This document shows, piece by piece, positions 7,547 through 15,265 of a DNA stretch of 17,350 nucleotides. Origin of the DNA: an uncultured Lachnospiraceae bacterium (lineage in GTDB: Bacteria; Bacillota; Clostridia; Lachnospirales; Lachnospiraceae); contig CAJKWK010000059.1 of NCBI GenBank assembly GCA_905203555.1, forward strand, positions 1-17,350, written 5' to 3'. Both the position numbers and the translations under genes were made by a program. Every line of letters starts with the position of its first letter. Position 1 is the first letter of the stretch. The notes beneath the pieces were generated by a model that worked only from the letters and a program-made list of their open reading frames with translations, did not search any database and was not told where the DNA came from.

Positions 7547-7817
7547 AATAATATTTCACTATTACTATCGTGGTACCACTCAAATTGACAAAAATGTCCA
7601 CTTTCCACGTACTAACATACGCTCCTCATTTATAACGGGTTTGGTTCCCGTCAGCGCCTACTCTTTCTCATCCGGTCTTATGAACGGATTCAAATTTTCG
7701 GGCTGCCCTCAAAAGTCCATTCAGCAATAACCGCCATACAGCAATCCCACCACCTGCTGCTCTCTGTGATCTTGTTTAAAGCCTACTCGTCTTTCTCAAC
7801 AGTTTATATTTTTATTT
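7513..7817 (-). promoter_or_regulatory. Tryptophan-specific T-box riboswitch
   Basis: This leader RNA on the minus strand binds uncharged tRNA and allows read-through into trpX. Stem I carries the distal AGAGAGC motif (near 7765). The specifier loop is GAA-TGG-AC-TTTTGAG, with codon UGG at 7719-7717, i.e. tryptophan. Stem II/III elements follow. The T box is at about 7583-7568 (GAGTGGTACCACG, bulge UGGU), and the terminator is at 7546-7513. With its promoter it explains nearly all of the 453 bp between gyrA and trpX. The final 90 bp before trpX hold only the ribosome site. The UGG assignment rests on the conserved GAA-NNN-AC-TTTGAG context. Confidence 0.93.
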
Positions 7818-7823
7818 TTTACT

Positions 7824-7852
7824 ACTTTACTACCTCAAAGTGTTTTTGTCAA
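7824..7852 (-). promoter_or_regulatory. Promoter of the trpXYZ operon
   Basis: Minus strand: TTGACA (7852-7847), 17-bp spacer, TAAAGT (7829-7824). It begins only 23 bp beyond the gyrA stop codon. No separate gyrA terminator is visible, so gyrA transcripts probably enter the T-box leader and end at its terminator when tryptophan is plentiful. Confidence 0.85.
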
Positions 7853-7875
7853 TCTTTTTTTATTCTTTTTTAAAA

Positions 7876-10362
7876 TTATTCTACACTTTCTTCCGAATCT
7901 TCATCTACTTCCATTTCTTCGGATGTTTTTCGTACTTTTGCAATACTTACGACAGTTTCATTTTCTTTTAAGTTGATCACTTTTACACCGGATGTAATTC
8001 TTCCCAACTTGGAAATACTGTCACACGCCATACGAATAATGATTCCCTCACTATTAATCATCATGATTTCATCATCTTCATTGACGGCTTTCATTCCCAC
8101 TACATTTCCGGTCTTCTCCGTAATCTTATAACATTTGACACCTTTTCCGCCGCGGTTCTGATTTGTAAATTCACCCATTGCAGTGCGTTTTCCCATACCT
8201 TTTTCCGATACGATCAACAGGCATTCTCCCTGTGTATGCACCTGCATTCCGATAACAACATCTCTGTCTGCCAGATTGATACCACGTACTCCCATAGACG
8301 TTCTTCCGGTAGAACGGACATCTTTTTCATCAAAACGGATACATTGTCCATATTTTGTTACAAGAATGATGTCCTTTTCATTGTCTGTAATCTTGACTTC
8401 AATTAACTGATCATCATCCCGAAGTGTAATTGCAGCAAGACCTTTCTTACGGACATTGACATATTCTCTAAGCGGAGTCTTTTTCACAAGTCCCTGCTCT
8501 GTTGCCATAAACAAATATTGATTGTCATCATATACCTTGATCGGAATCATCGCTGTAATCTTTTCTTCCGGCATAAGCTGCAGCATATTGATGATTGCAG
8601 TTCCTCTGGACGTTCTTCCCGCCTCCGGAATCTCATATCCTTTCAGACGATACACACGACCGGTATTGGTAAAGAACATAATATAATCGTGTGTAGAAGT
8701 CATAAACAATTCCTGAATATAATCATCATCCAGTTTCTGCATTCCTTTGATTCCCTTACCTCCGCGATTCTGACTCTTGAACGTATCTACAGTCATTCGC
8801 TTGATATATCCGAGTTTGGTCATCGTGATCACAACATCCTGCTTCGGAATCATATCTTCCATGGTAATATCAAATTCATCAAATCCGATACTTGTTCTTC
8901 TGTCATCTCCGTATTTTTCAGAAATTACTAATATTTCTTTTTTGATGACAGCAAGCAATAACTTACGATCAGCTAAAATAGCTTTTAACTCATCGATTTT
9001 TTTCATTAATTCTGCATACTCTGCTTCCAGCTTTTCCCGTTCCAAACCGGTCAGTGCACGCAGACGCATGTCTACAATAGCCTGTGCCTGTACTTCGCTC
9101 AGATCAAATCTTTTGATCAACTCTTCTTTTGCAATCTGCACGCTTCTGGAACCACGAATGATCTGAATCACTTCATCGATATGATCCAGTGCAATCAATA
9201 ATCCTTTTAAGATATGAGCTCGCTCTTCTGCCTTATTCAACTCATATTTGGTTCTTCTCGTCACTACTTCTTCCTGATGTTTCAAATAGTAGTTGAGCAT
9301 TTCCAGAAGATTCATAACCTTTGGCTCATTGTTAACCAGAGCCAGCATGATTACACCAAATGTATCCTGCAGCTGAGTATGCTTATACAATTGATTTAAA
9401 ATAATATTTGGATTTACATCTCTACGCAGCTCAATACAGATTCTCATACCTTCCCTGCTGGACTGATCGCTCAGATCTGTAATTCCATCGATTTTTTTAT
9501 CTCTGACAAGCTCTGCAATTTTTTCAATCAGCCGGGCTTTATTTACCATGTACGGAAGTTCTGTAACAACGATCCGGTTCTTTCCGTTCTGCATCGGTTC
9601 AATATTGGATACCGCACGTACCCGGATCTTTCCACGTCCGGTACGATAAGATTCTTCGATTCCTTTTGTACCAAGAATCTCTGCACCTGTCGGAAAATCA
9701 GGACCTTTGATGATCTGCAAGATATCTTCGATCGTTGTCTCTCCATTTTCCTCGATCTGATCATCAATTATTTTGACAACTGCATTGATTACTTCCCGCA
9801 GGTTATGAGGTGGGATGTTTGTTGCCATACCAACTGCAATACCGGAAGTACCATTGACAAGAAGATTTGGAAATCTAGATGGAAGTACCATTGGTTCCTT
9901 TTCTGTCTCATCAAAGTTCGGTGCAAAATCTACAGTATCTTTATTGATATCTGCAGTCATTTCCATAGAAATTTTACTGAGACGTGCTTCTGTATATCGC
10001 ATCGCAGCCGCACCATCTCCATCTACAGAACCGAAGTTACCATGCCCGTCTACAAGCGGATAACGAGTAGACCAGTCCTGCGCCAGATTTACCAATGCAC
10101 CATAAATTGAACTATCACCATGCGGATGATATTTACCCATCGTATCACCGACGATACGCGCACATTTACGATGTGGTTTATCCGGTCCATTATTCAACTC
10201 GATCATAGAATAAAGAATTCTTCTCTGTACCGGTTTCAGTCCGTCTCTTACATCAGGCAGCGCACGAGATGCAATAACACTCATAGCATAGTCGATGTAG
10301 GATTTTTCCATCGTCTTTTTCAGATCAACTTCATGGACTTTATCAAAAATATTATCTTCCAT
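7876..10362 (-). CDS. gyrA: DNA gyrase subunit A
   Basis: This is the DNA breakage-reunion subunit of gyrase, which with GyrB introduces negative supercoils. At 828 residues it is full length. The catalytic Tyr is Y123 in AAMRYTEARLS. The quinolone-interaction region reads HGDSSIYG (81-88), so the residue equivalent to E. coli S83 is Ser and that equivalent to D87 is Gly. The C-terminal DNA-wrapping beta-pinwheel carries the GyrA box QNRGGKG at 531-537 and a second identical copy at 735-741. It ends in an acidic tail (EEMEVDEDSEESVE). The start at 10362 has GGAG 7 nt upstream. gyrB lies upstream, but the two are separated by 265 bp of repeats rather than the few bases often seen. A ParC identity is unlikely given both the GyrA box and the adjacency to gyrB-recF-dnaA. 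Confidence 0.98.
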   Translation of the reverse strand: MEDNIFDKVHEVDLKKTMEKSYIDYAMSVIASRALPDVRDGLKPVQRRILYSMIELNNGPDKPHRKCARIVGDTMGKYHPHGDSSIYGALVNLAQDWSTRYPLVDGHGNFGSVDGDGAAAMRYTEARLSKISMEMTADINKDTVDFAPNFDETEKEPMVLPSRFPNLLVNGTSGIAVGMATNIPPHNLREVINAVVKIIDDQIEENGETTIEDILQIIKGPDFPTGAEILGTKGIEESYRTGRGKIRVRAVSNIEPMQNGKNRIVVTELPYMVNKARLIEKIAELVRDKKIDGITDLSDQSSREGMRICIELRRDVNPNIILNQLYKHTQLQDTFGVIMLALVNNEPKVMNLLEMLNYYLKHQEEVVTRRTKYELNKAEERAHILKGLLIALDHIDEVIQIIRGSRSVQIAKEELIKRFDLSEVQAQAIVDMRLRALTGLEREKLEAEYAELMKKIDELKAILADRKLLLAVIKKEILVISEKYGDDRRTSIGFDEFDITMEDMIPKQDVVITMTKLGYIKRMTVDTFKSQNRGGKGIKGMQKLDDDYIQELFMTSTHDYIMFFTNTGRVYRLKGYEIPEAGRTSRGTAIINMLQLMPEEKITAMIPIKVYDDNQYLFMATEQGLVKKTPLREYVNVRKKGLAAITLRDDDQLIEVKITDNEKDIILVTKYGQCIRFDEKDVRSTGRTSMGVRGINLADRDVVIGMQVHTQGECLLIVSEKGMGKRTAMGEFTNQNRGGKGVKCYKITEKTGNVVGMKAVNEDDEIMMINSEGIIIRMACDSISKLGRITSGVKVINLKENETVVSIAKVRKTSEEMEVDEDSEESVE

Positions 10363-10397
10363 TGTTTGTCTCCTTCATTATTGTCGCTTTTCTGTCT

Positions 10398-10534
10398 GCA
10401 TACGCTCAATCCAGCTCCAAAACTCTGTTTTATCACTTGGTTGCATACGCGACAATCCAGCTCTAAAACTTCGTTTTCTTACTAGGTTGCATACGCGACA
10501 ATCCAGCTCCAAAACTTCGTTTTCTCGCTGGGTT
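10398..10534 (-). repeat. Three tandem 45-46 bp repeats between gyrB and gyrA
   Basis: Units at 10398-10442 (45 bp), 10443-10488 and 10489-10534 (46 bp each) share the plus-strand pattern GCATACGCGACAATCCAGCT, then CCAAAACTTCGTTTTCT and a GGTT end. Units 2 and 3 are nearly identical; unit 1 is more diverged. Each contains a small palindrome (AAAAC-nnn-GTTTT). The ATTGTCGC sequence flanking the block (10380-10387 and 10612-10619) is the inverse of GCGACAAT inside units 2 and 3. The unit length is not a multiple of 3, so it is not a coding repeat. Confidence 0.9.
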
Positions 10535-10553
10535 GGCATTTCTAATGCCAACC
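10531..10553. repeat. Perfect 10-bp inverted repeat
   Basis: GGTTGGCATT-tct-AATGCCAACC forms a tight hairpin directly abutting the third 46-bp repeat. No T run follows on either strand, so it is not an obvious terminator. Confidence 0.85.
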
Positions 10554-10555
10554 AC

Positions 10556-10610
10556 GTCATTCGTATACACGTCTATTCAAGTAAACTTGATAGCCGTGTC
10601 TCCGTATGAC
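10556..10610. repeat. Long imperfect palindrome after gyrB
   Basis: The arms starting GTCATTCGTATACACG and ending CGTGTCTCCGTATGAC pair at 13 of 16 positions. The inner part continues through TATTCAAGT / ACTTGATAG with one bulge, around a 2-nt loop. The whole 55 nt can fold as one cruciform or RNA hairpin located 18 bp after the gyrB stop codon. Confidence 0.8.
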
Positions 10611-10627
10611 TATTGTCGCTATCTCTG

Positions 10628-12565
10628 TTAGATATCCAAGTTTTGTACGAATTTTGCATTTTCTTCGATGAATTCTCGTCTTGGCTCTACTTTATCTCCC
10701 ATCAGAGTTGTAAATGTCAGATCCAGTTCTGAGGATGTCTCATCATCCATAGTTACTCTTAACAAAATTCTGTGTTCCGGATCCATTGTTGTTTCCCAAA
10801 GCTGTTCTGCATCCATTTCTCCAAGACCTTTATAACGCTGGATTTTATTATTTCCGTCACGACCTACTTCTTCCAAAATAGAATTTAACTCCTCATCGCT
10901 GTATGCATACCAGACTTTTTTATTCTTTTCCAGCTTATACAGCGGCGGCTGTGCCAGATATACATATCCCTGCTTGATAAGTTCCGGCATAAACCGATAC
11001 AAAAATGTCAACAATAATGTACTGATATGAGCACCATCTACGTCGGCATCTGTCATGATGATAATCTTATGATATCTCAATTTACTAATATCAAAATCTT
11101 CATGAATTCCTGTTCCAAATGCAGTGATCATTGCTTTAATCTCTGCATTGGCATATATTTTATCTAATCTTGCTTTTTCTACATTCAAAATCTTACCACG
11201 AAGTGGAAGAATTGCCTGTGTTGCACGATCACGAGCCGTCTTTGCAGAACCGCCGGCGGAATCTCCCTCTACGATGTAAATCTCACAATTTACCGGATCT
11301 TTATCCGAACAATCTGCTAATTTTCCCGGAAGAGACATTCCTTCCAGAGCAGACTTTCTTCGAGTCAGATCACGCGCTTTTCTTGCAGCTTCTCTTGCAC
11401 GCTGTGCCATAACCGACTTCTCTACGATCATTTTCGCTACGTTTGGATTCTGCTCCAGGAAGATTTCCAGCTGCGTACTTACTACATTGTCCACAGCTCC
11501 TCTCGCTTCACTGTTTCCTAACTTTTGCTTTGTCTGACCTTCAAACTGCGGCTCTTCAATCTTAACACTGATAATTGCAGTTAAGCCTTCTCTAATATCT
11601 TCACCGGAAAGATTTGGCTCACTGTCTTTTAACAGCTTATTCTTTCTTGCATAATCATTAAATGTCTTTGTTAAAGCATTACGGAAACCGACAATATGAG
11701 TTCCGCCTTCCGGAGTTGTAATATTGTTTACAAAGCCATACGTATTATCACTGTAAGAATCATTGTGCTGCATAGCTACTTCTACACTCACACCATCTTT
11801 CATTCCCTCGCAATAAATGATCTGGTCATACAGAGGTGTTTTGCTCTTATTCAGATATGTGACAAATTCTTTGATTCCACCTTCATAGTGAAATGTGCGC
11901 TCAATCGGTTCTTCTTCTCTATCATCTCTCAAAATGATGCGAAGTCCCTTTGTCAAAAATGCCATTTCCCGAAGTCTCTGTTTCAACACACTGTAATCAA
12001 AAATAAGTTCTTCAAAGATTTCTCCATCCGGTTTAAAACTTACTTTTGTTCCTATTTTTTCCAGATCACATTCGCCAACGACTTTTAATTTATAAACGAC
12101 CTTACCTCTTTCGTAACGCTGCTTGTAGACTTTTCCTTCTTTGCAGATTTCTACTTCCAGCCATTCAGACAACGCATTTACAACAGAGGCTCCTACGCCA
12201 TGCAGACCACCGGATACTTTATATCCTCCGCCGCCGAATTTACCGCCGGCATGAAGGACTGTAAATACAACTTCCACTGCCGGAAGTCCTGTTTTATGGT
12301 TAATTCCAACCGGAATACCACGTCCATTATCTATGACAGTGATTGTATTATCCGGATTGATCGTTACCTGAATTGTATCACAATATCCTGCAAGTGCTTC
12401 ATCCACAGAATTATCTACAATCTCATATACGAGATGATGAAGTCCCCTTGATGATGTACTTCCAATGTACATACCCGGTCTTTTACGAACCGCCTCTAAT
12501 CCTTCCAATATCTGAATTTGGTCTGCTCCATATTCAGCATCAAATTCTGTGTTTGTTGCACCCAT
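10628..12565 (-). CDS. gyrB: DNA gyrase subunit B
   Basis: This is the ATPase and Mg2+-binding subunit of gyrase. The GHKL ATPase domain has E48 and N52 (EIVDNSVDEA), DNGRGIP (79-85) and GGLHGVG (119-125). The TOPRIM domain shows EGDSAGG (433-439) and DADVDGAH (506-513). The conserved tail motif QRYKGLGEM is at 576-584. At 645 residues it is the short Gram-positive form lacking the roughly 170-residue insert of enterobacterial GyrB. The start at 12565 has GGAGG 7 nt upstream and lies 16 bp past recF, so the two are translated from one mRNA. Adjacent recF and dnaA distinguish it from ParE. Confidence 0.98.
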   Translation of the reverse strand: MGATNTEFDAEYGADQIQILEGLEAVRKRPGMYIGSTSSRGLHHLVYEIVDNSVDEALAGYCDTIQVTINPDNTITVIDNGRGIPVGINHKTGLPAVEVVFTVLHAGGKFGGGGYKVSGGLHGVGASVVNALSEWLEVEICKEGKVYKQRYERGKVVYKLKVVGECDLEKIGTKVSFKPDGEIFEELIFDYSVLKQRLREMAFLTKGLRIILRDDREEEPIERTFHYEGGIKEFVTYLNKSKTPLYDQIIYCEGMKDGVSVEVAMQHNDSYSDNTYGFVNNITTPEGGTHIVGFRNALTKTFNDYARKNKLLKDSEPNLSGEDIREGLTAIISVKIEEPQFEGQTKQKLGNSEARGAVDNVVSTQLEIFLEQNPNVAKMIVEKSVMAQRAREAARKARDLTRRKSALEGMSLPGKLADCSDKDPVNCEIYIVEGDSAGGSAKTARDRATQAILPLRGKILNVEKARLDKIYANAEIKAMITAFGTGIHEDFDISKLRYHKIIIMTDADVDGAHISTLLLTFLYRFMPELIKQGYVYLAQPPLYKLEKNKKVWYAYSDEELNSILEEVGRDGNNKIQRYKGLGEMDAEQLWETTMDPEHRILLRVTMDDETSSELDLTFTTLMGDKVEPRREFIEENAKFVQNLDI

Positions 12566-12581
12566 CGAAAAACCTCCTACT

Positions 12582-13670
12582 TTAAGTGAAACTGTTATTT
12601 ACAGTACCTTGCTTCACATAAAAAATTTTATTAATAGAAAATCTATGATTTACAAACTCATCTAATCCTGTACAGGTAATCACCGTTTGTATATCATGTA
12701 TACTATCCAGTAAATAATTTTGCCGATGCTTATCCAATTCCGATAACACATCGTCCAAAAGTAAAATCGGCGTATCACGAATCATCATCCTGACCAGCTC
12801 AATCTCCGAAAGTTTCAAAGACAATGCTGCTGTTCTCTGCTGTCCCTGCGAACCAAACTTTCGTATATCCAGATCTCCCGCTTTAAAACACAGATCATCT
12901 CTGTGAGGACCGGCAGATGTACTTTTGAACCGGATATCTCTTTCCCGATTTCTTTTCAAAACATCTTCAAAAGAATCATTTCCGATCGAAGATTCATAAG
13001 AAATTGCAATCCTCTCTCTTCCGCCGGTTAATCTATAGTGAATATCGGAGATAATGGTATTTACCTGATCGATAAACGCTTTTCTTCTCTCTATGATTTT
13101 TTTTCCGTACTCTGCCAATTGCATGTCCCAGATATCCAATGTGTCCATTAGATTTTTCTGAAAATGAATTTCTTTGAGTAAGGAATTTCTCTGATTAATG
13201 ATGCGATTATAGTTAGAAAGATTGCTGAGATAAACCTTGTCCAACTGAGAAAGTTCCAGATCAATAAACCTTCTTCTGCCGGCAGGTCCATCTTTTATAA
13301 TATTTAAATCTTCAGGAGAAAAAAATACAAAATGAACAATTCCAAACAGCTCTCCTGCTCTTCTGATCGGAACTTTATTGACTGCAATTCCTTTTGGACT
13401 ATTTTTTTTCAAATGCATATCTATTTGAAAATCAACCCCATGTTTCTCAACAATAGTTTCAAGATGAGATTCATCACATCCAAATTGAATCATATCTCTA
13501 TCCTTTGTACCACGATGAGACTTGGTAGTTCCCGACAAATACAATGCCTCCAGTATATTCGTCTTTCCCTGTGCATTGTCTCCGTAAAGTATATTCGTCC
13601 CGGAATCAAAATTCAAATCAAGCAATTCATAATTTCTATAATTTTTCAACTTTAAAGACTTGATTATCAT
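12582..13670 (-). CDS. recF: DNA replication and repair protein RecF
   Basis: This SMC-like ATPase helps load RecA at single-strand gaps with RecO and RecR. Its 362 residues are the normal length. Walker A is GDNAQGKT (30-37), and Walker B LLLDD is at 303-307 followed by VLSELD, the RecF/SMC D-loop. The signature region FGSQGQQRT precedes it. The ATG at 13670 has GGAG 5 nt upstream. It sits between yaaA and gyrB, the standard Firmicutes order. Confidence 0.97.
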   Translation of the reverse strand: MIIKSLKLKNYRNYELLDLNFDSGTNILYGDNAQGKTNILEALYLSGTTKSHRGTKDRDMIQFGCDESHLETIVEKHGVDFQIDMHLKKNSPKGIAVNKVPIRRAGELFGIVHFVFFSPEDLNIIKDGPAGRRRFIDLELSQLDKVYLSNLSNYNRIINQRNSLLKEIHFQKNLMDTLDIWDMQLAEYGKKIIERRKAFIDQVNTIISDIHYRLTGGRERIAISYESSIGNDSFEDVLKRNRERDIRFKSTSAGPHRDDLCFKAGDLDIRKFGSQGQQRTAALSLKLSEIELVRMMIRDTPILLLDDVLSELDKHRQNYLLDSIHDIQTVITCTGLDEFVNHRFSINKIFYVKQGTVNNSFT

Positions 13671-13709
13671 ACTATCTCCATCAATATGTAATTGCTCTAT
13701 ATCATATCT

Positions 13710-13738
13710 ATTTTACACTGTTTTCTGCTATTTTTCAA
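13710..13738 (-). promoter_or_regulatory. Possible recF-gyrB promoter
   Basis: Minus strand: TTGAAA (13738-13733), 17-bp spacer, TAAAAT (13715-13710). The -35 lies inside the last codons of the S4-domain gene. Good spacing but imperfect hexamers in AT-rich DNA, so it is only a candidate. Confidence 0.45.
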
Positions 13739-13943
13739 TTTTAATTTGTTCACCGTCATATTCTACGATGTCACCGTCATAAAGTTTTTTCCCCCGTCTG
13801 GTATCCACTTCCCCATTGACGCTCACCAAACCATCCAGAATGACATCTTTTGCTTCTACGCCGCTTTCTACAAGTCCGGCAGCCTTTAATGCCTGTCCCA
13901 ATTTGATAAATTCATCTTGTTCACGTAACTTGATTGTTTCCAT
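13728..13943 (-). CDS. yaaA: S4-domain RNA-binding protein YaaA
   Basis: This 71-residue protein is almost entirely an S4 RNA-binding fold: FIKLGQALKAAGLVESG, then AKDVILDGLVSVNGEVDTRRGKKL split over residues 32-55, and YDGDIVEYDGE. This is the small conserved gene between dnaN and recF in Firmicutes (YaaA of Bacillus). A role with ribosomal RNA or ribosome assembly is suspected from the family, not proven here. The start at 13943 is preceded by AAAGGG at a normal distance. It is unrelated to the E. coli peroxide-stress protein also named YaaA. Confidence 0.92.
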   Translation of the reverse strand: METIKLREQDEFIKLGQALKAAGLVESGVEAKDVILDGLVSVNGEVDTRRGKKLYDGDIVEYDGEQIKIEK

Positions 13944-14003
13944 TATTTTCCCTTTCCATACACAAATTCAAACCAAAAATGTCCGATTCTAAAAACGTAA
14001 CAA

Positions 14004-14038
14004 AGTGTCTAATCCCTTTTTCTCAGGGATCAGACACT
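14004..14038 (-). terminator. Hairpin terminator after dnaN
   Basis: A 14-bp stem (AGTGTCTGATCCCT with AGGGATTAGACACT on the minus strand) is complete only with a G-U pair in the minus-strand RNA; on the plus strand that position is an A-C mismatch. So it is shaped for minus-strand transcripts. The following T-rich tract is interrupted (TTTGTTACGTTTTT), so termination may be partial, letting some transcription reach yaaA and recF. Confidence 0.72.
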
Positions 14039-14048
14039 CTTTCTTTAA

Positions 14049-15158
14049 TTAGGCAACCGCATTAAAATTAACCGGAAGAATCAGGTAAATATAAGACTGC
14101 TGCTCATCTTTGATGAAACAAGGAGCTTTTGCATTCATAAAATACAAATCTACTTCTTCATCATCAATTACCCTCAACGCATCGATCAAGAATTTCGGAT
14201 TGAATCCAATCATCAGATCTTTTCCTTCTTTTGTGATTTCTATTTCTTCGTTCATCGAACCAATCTGAGATTTGATCTTCAATTCCATAGTTTCTTCGCC
14301 AATATTAATAATAATTGGTTTCTTATCGCCTTCTTTGATCAACAGCGTCGCACGATCAATACAATCTAAAAATTCTCTTTTATTGATCTTTACTTTTGTC
14401 TCATAGTCACTGGAAAGCATCTGATCAATCTTAAAATAATCTCCTTCGATCAAACGTGATACAACAATCGTTTTGTCAAACTCAAATACGATATGATTCT
14501 TCGTAAATGAAATATCAACGTTTTGTTCTGCCTCTCCACCGATGATCTTACTGATCTCCTGAAGTGTCTTTCCAGGCACAATTACCTTTCTCTGTCCATA
14601 AGAATCTTTCAAGTCAATCTTACGAATCGAAATTCGATGTCCGTCCAGAGACACAACTCTCAATACATTGTCTTTGATTTCAAACAGTTCTCCGGTCATC
14701 ATCTTATTCGTATCATTATCAGCGATAGAGAAAATAGTCTGTCTGATCACTTCCTTCAGAGTAAATTCTGAAACTGTAATATAATCTTCTTTTTCAATCA
14801 CCGGCAAATATGAAAAATCTTCTCCGGACTGTGCGGCAATATTAAATTTCGCTTTTTCGCAAGTAATGATTGTCTGATTGTTTGCGTCTGTTTCGATTAC
14901 GATATCATTGTCCGGCAGCTTTCTTACGATCTCGGAAAAAATCTTAGCATTCAGAGCGAGGATTCCTCGTTCCAGTATCTCTCCGTCAATTCTTGTTTCA
15001 ATACCAAGTTCCATATCATTAGCTGTCAACTTAATAACATCGGTAGATGCATCGATCAGTATACACTCCAAAATAGGCATTGTTGTTTTAGATGGAACTG
15101 CTTTGGATACAATACTGACTCCTTTTGCAAGATTGGATTTACTGCAGATTATTTTCAT
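14049..15158 (-). CDS. dnaN: DNA polymerase III subunit beta (sliding clamp)
   Basis: This ring-shaped processivity clamp tethers DNA polymerase III and many repair enzymes to DNA. Its 369 residues have three repeated clamp domains. N-terminal family features include MKIICSKSNLAKGVSIVSKA and KTTMPILECILI. Toward the end are the IDALRVIDDEEVDLYFMNAKAPCFIKD region (split here) and a final segment YIYLILPVN, matching the usual 'YLIMPVRL' end that forms part of the peptide-binding pocket. The start at 15158 has AAAGGAG 9 nt upstream. It follows dnaA across the inner origin region. Confidence 0.98.
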   Translation of the reverse strand: MKIICSKSNLAKGVSIVSKAVPSKTTMPILECILIDASTDVIKLTANDMELGIETRIDGEILERGILALNAKIFSEIVRKLPDNDIVIETDANNQTIITCEKAKFNIAAQSGEDFSYLPVIEKEDYITVSEFTLKEVIRQTIFSIADNDTNKMMTGELFEIKDNVLRVVSLDGHRISIRKIDLKDSYGQRKVIVPGKTLQEISKIIGGEAEQNVDISFTKNHIVFEFDKTIVVSRLIEGDYFKIDQMLSSDYETKVKINKREFLDCIDRATLLIKEGDKKPIIINIGEETMELKIKSQIGSMNEEIEITKEGKDLMIGFNPKFLIDALRVIDDEEVDLYFMNAKAPCFIKDEQQSYIYLILPVNFNAVA

Positions 15159-15205
15159 AGTTAATAACTCCTTTCAGGCAGATGTGGAAAAGTTTCGCCA
15201 CTGCG

Positions 15206-15265
15206 TTTTTTATGTATATATAAATAAATTATTTCCGTCTTAATAGTATTAGGGGCTGTGGATAT
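15206..15265 (-). other. Probable basal origin unwinding module (DnaA box, DnaA-trios, DUE)
   Basis: Read on the minus strand the order is DnaA box ATATCCACA (15265-15257), GC-rich GCCC (15256-15253), four triplets CTA-ATA-CTA-TTA (15252-15241), then a nearly pure A/T stretch with TTTATATATA (about 15236-15206). This is the order described for the Bacillus subtilis basal unwinding system, where DnaA-trios have the 3'-GAT-5' form on the bound strand. The match is by eye. Confidence 0.72.
15215..15243 (-). promoter_or_regulatory. Possible dnaN promoter
   Basis: Minus strand: TTAAGA (15243-15238), 17-bp spacer, TATATA (15220-15215), 57 bp before the dnaN start. It overlaps the probable trio/DUE region. 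AT richness makes such matches easy to find, so confidence is low. Confidence 0.35.

Noticed and set aside
10398..10534. CRISPR array
   Set aside because: Units are contiguous 45-46 bp tandem repeats with no unique spacers, and no cas gene is present.
10378..10560. A 60-codon open frame on the minus strand across the gyrB-gyrA repeats
   Set aside because: It consists of the 46-bp repeats read in successive different frames, has no ribosome site and no family resemblance; the unit length is not a multiple of three.
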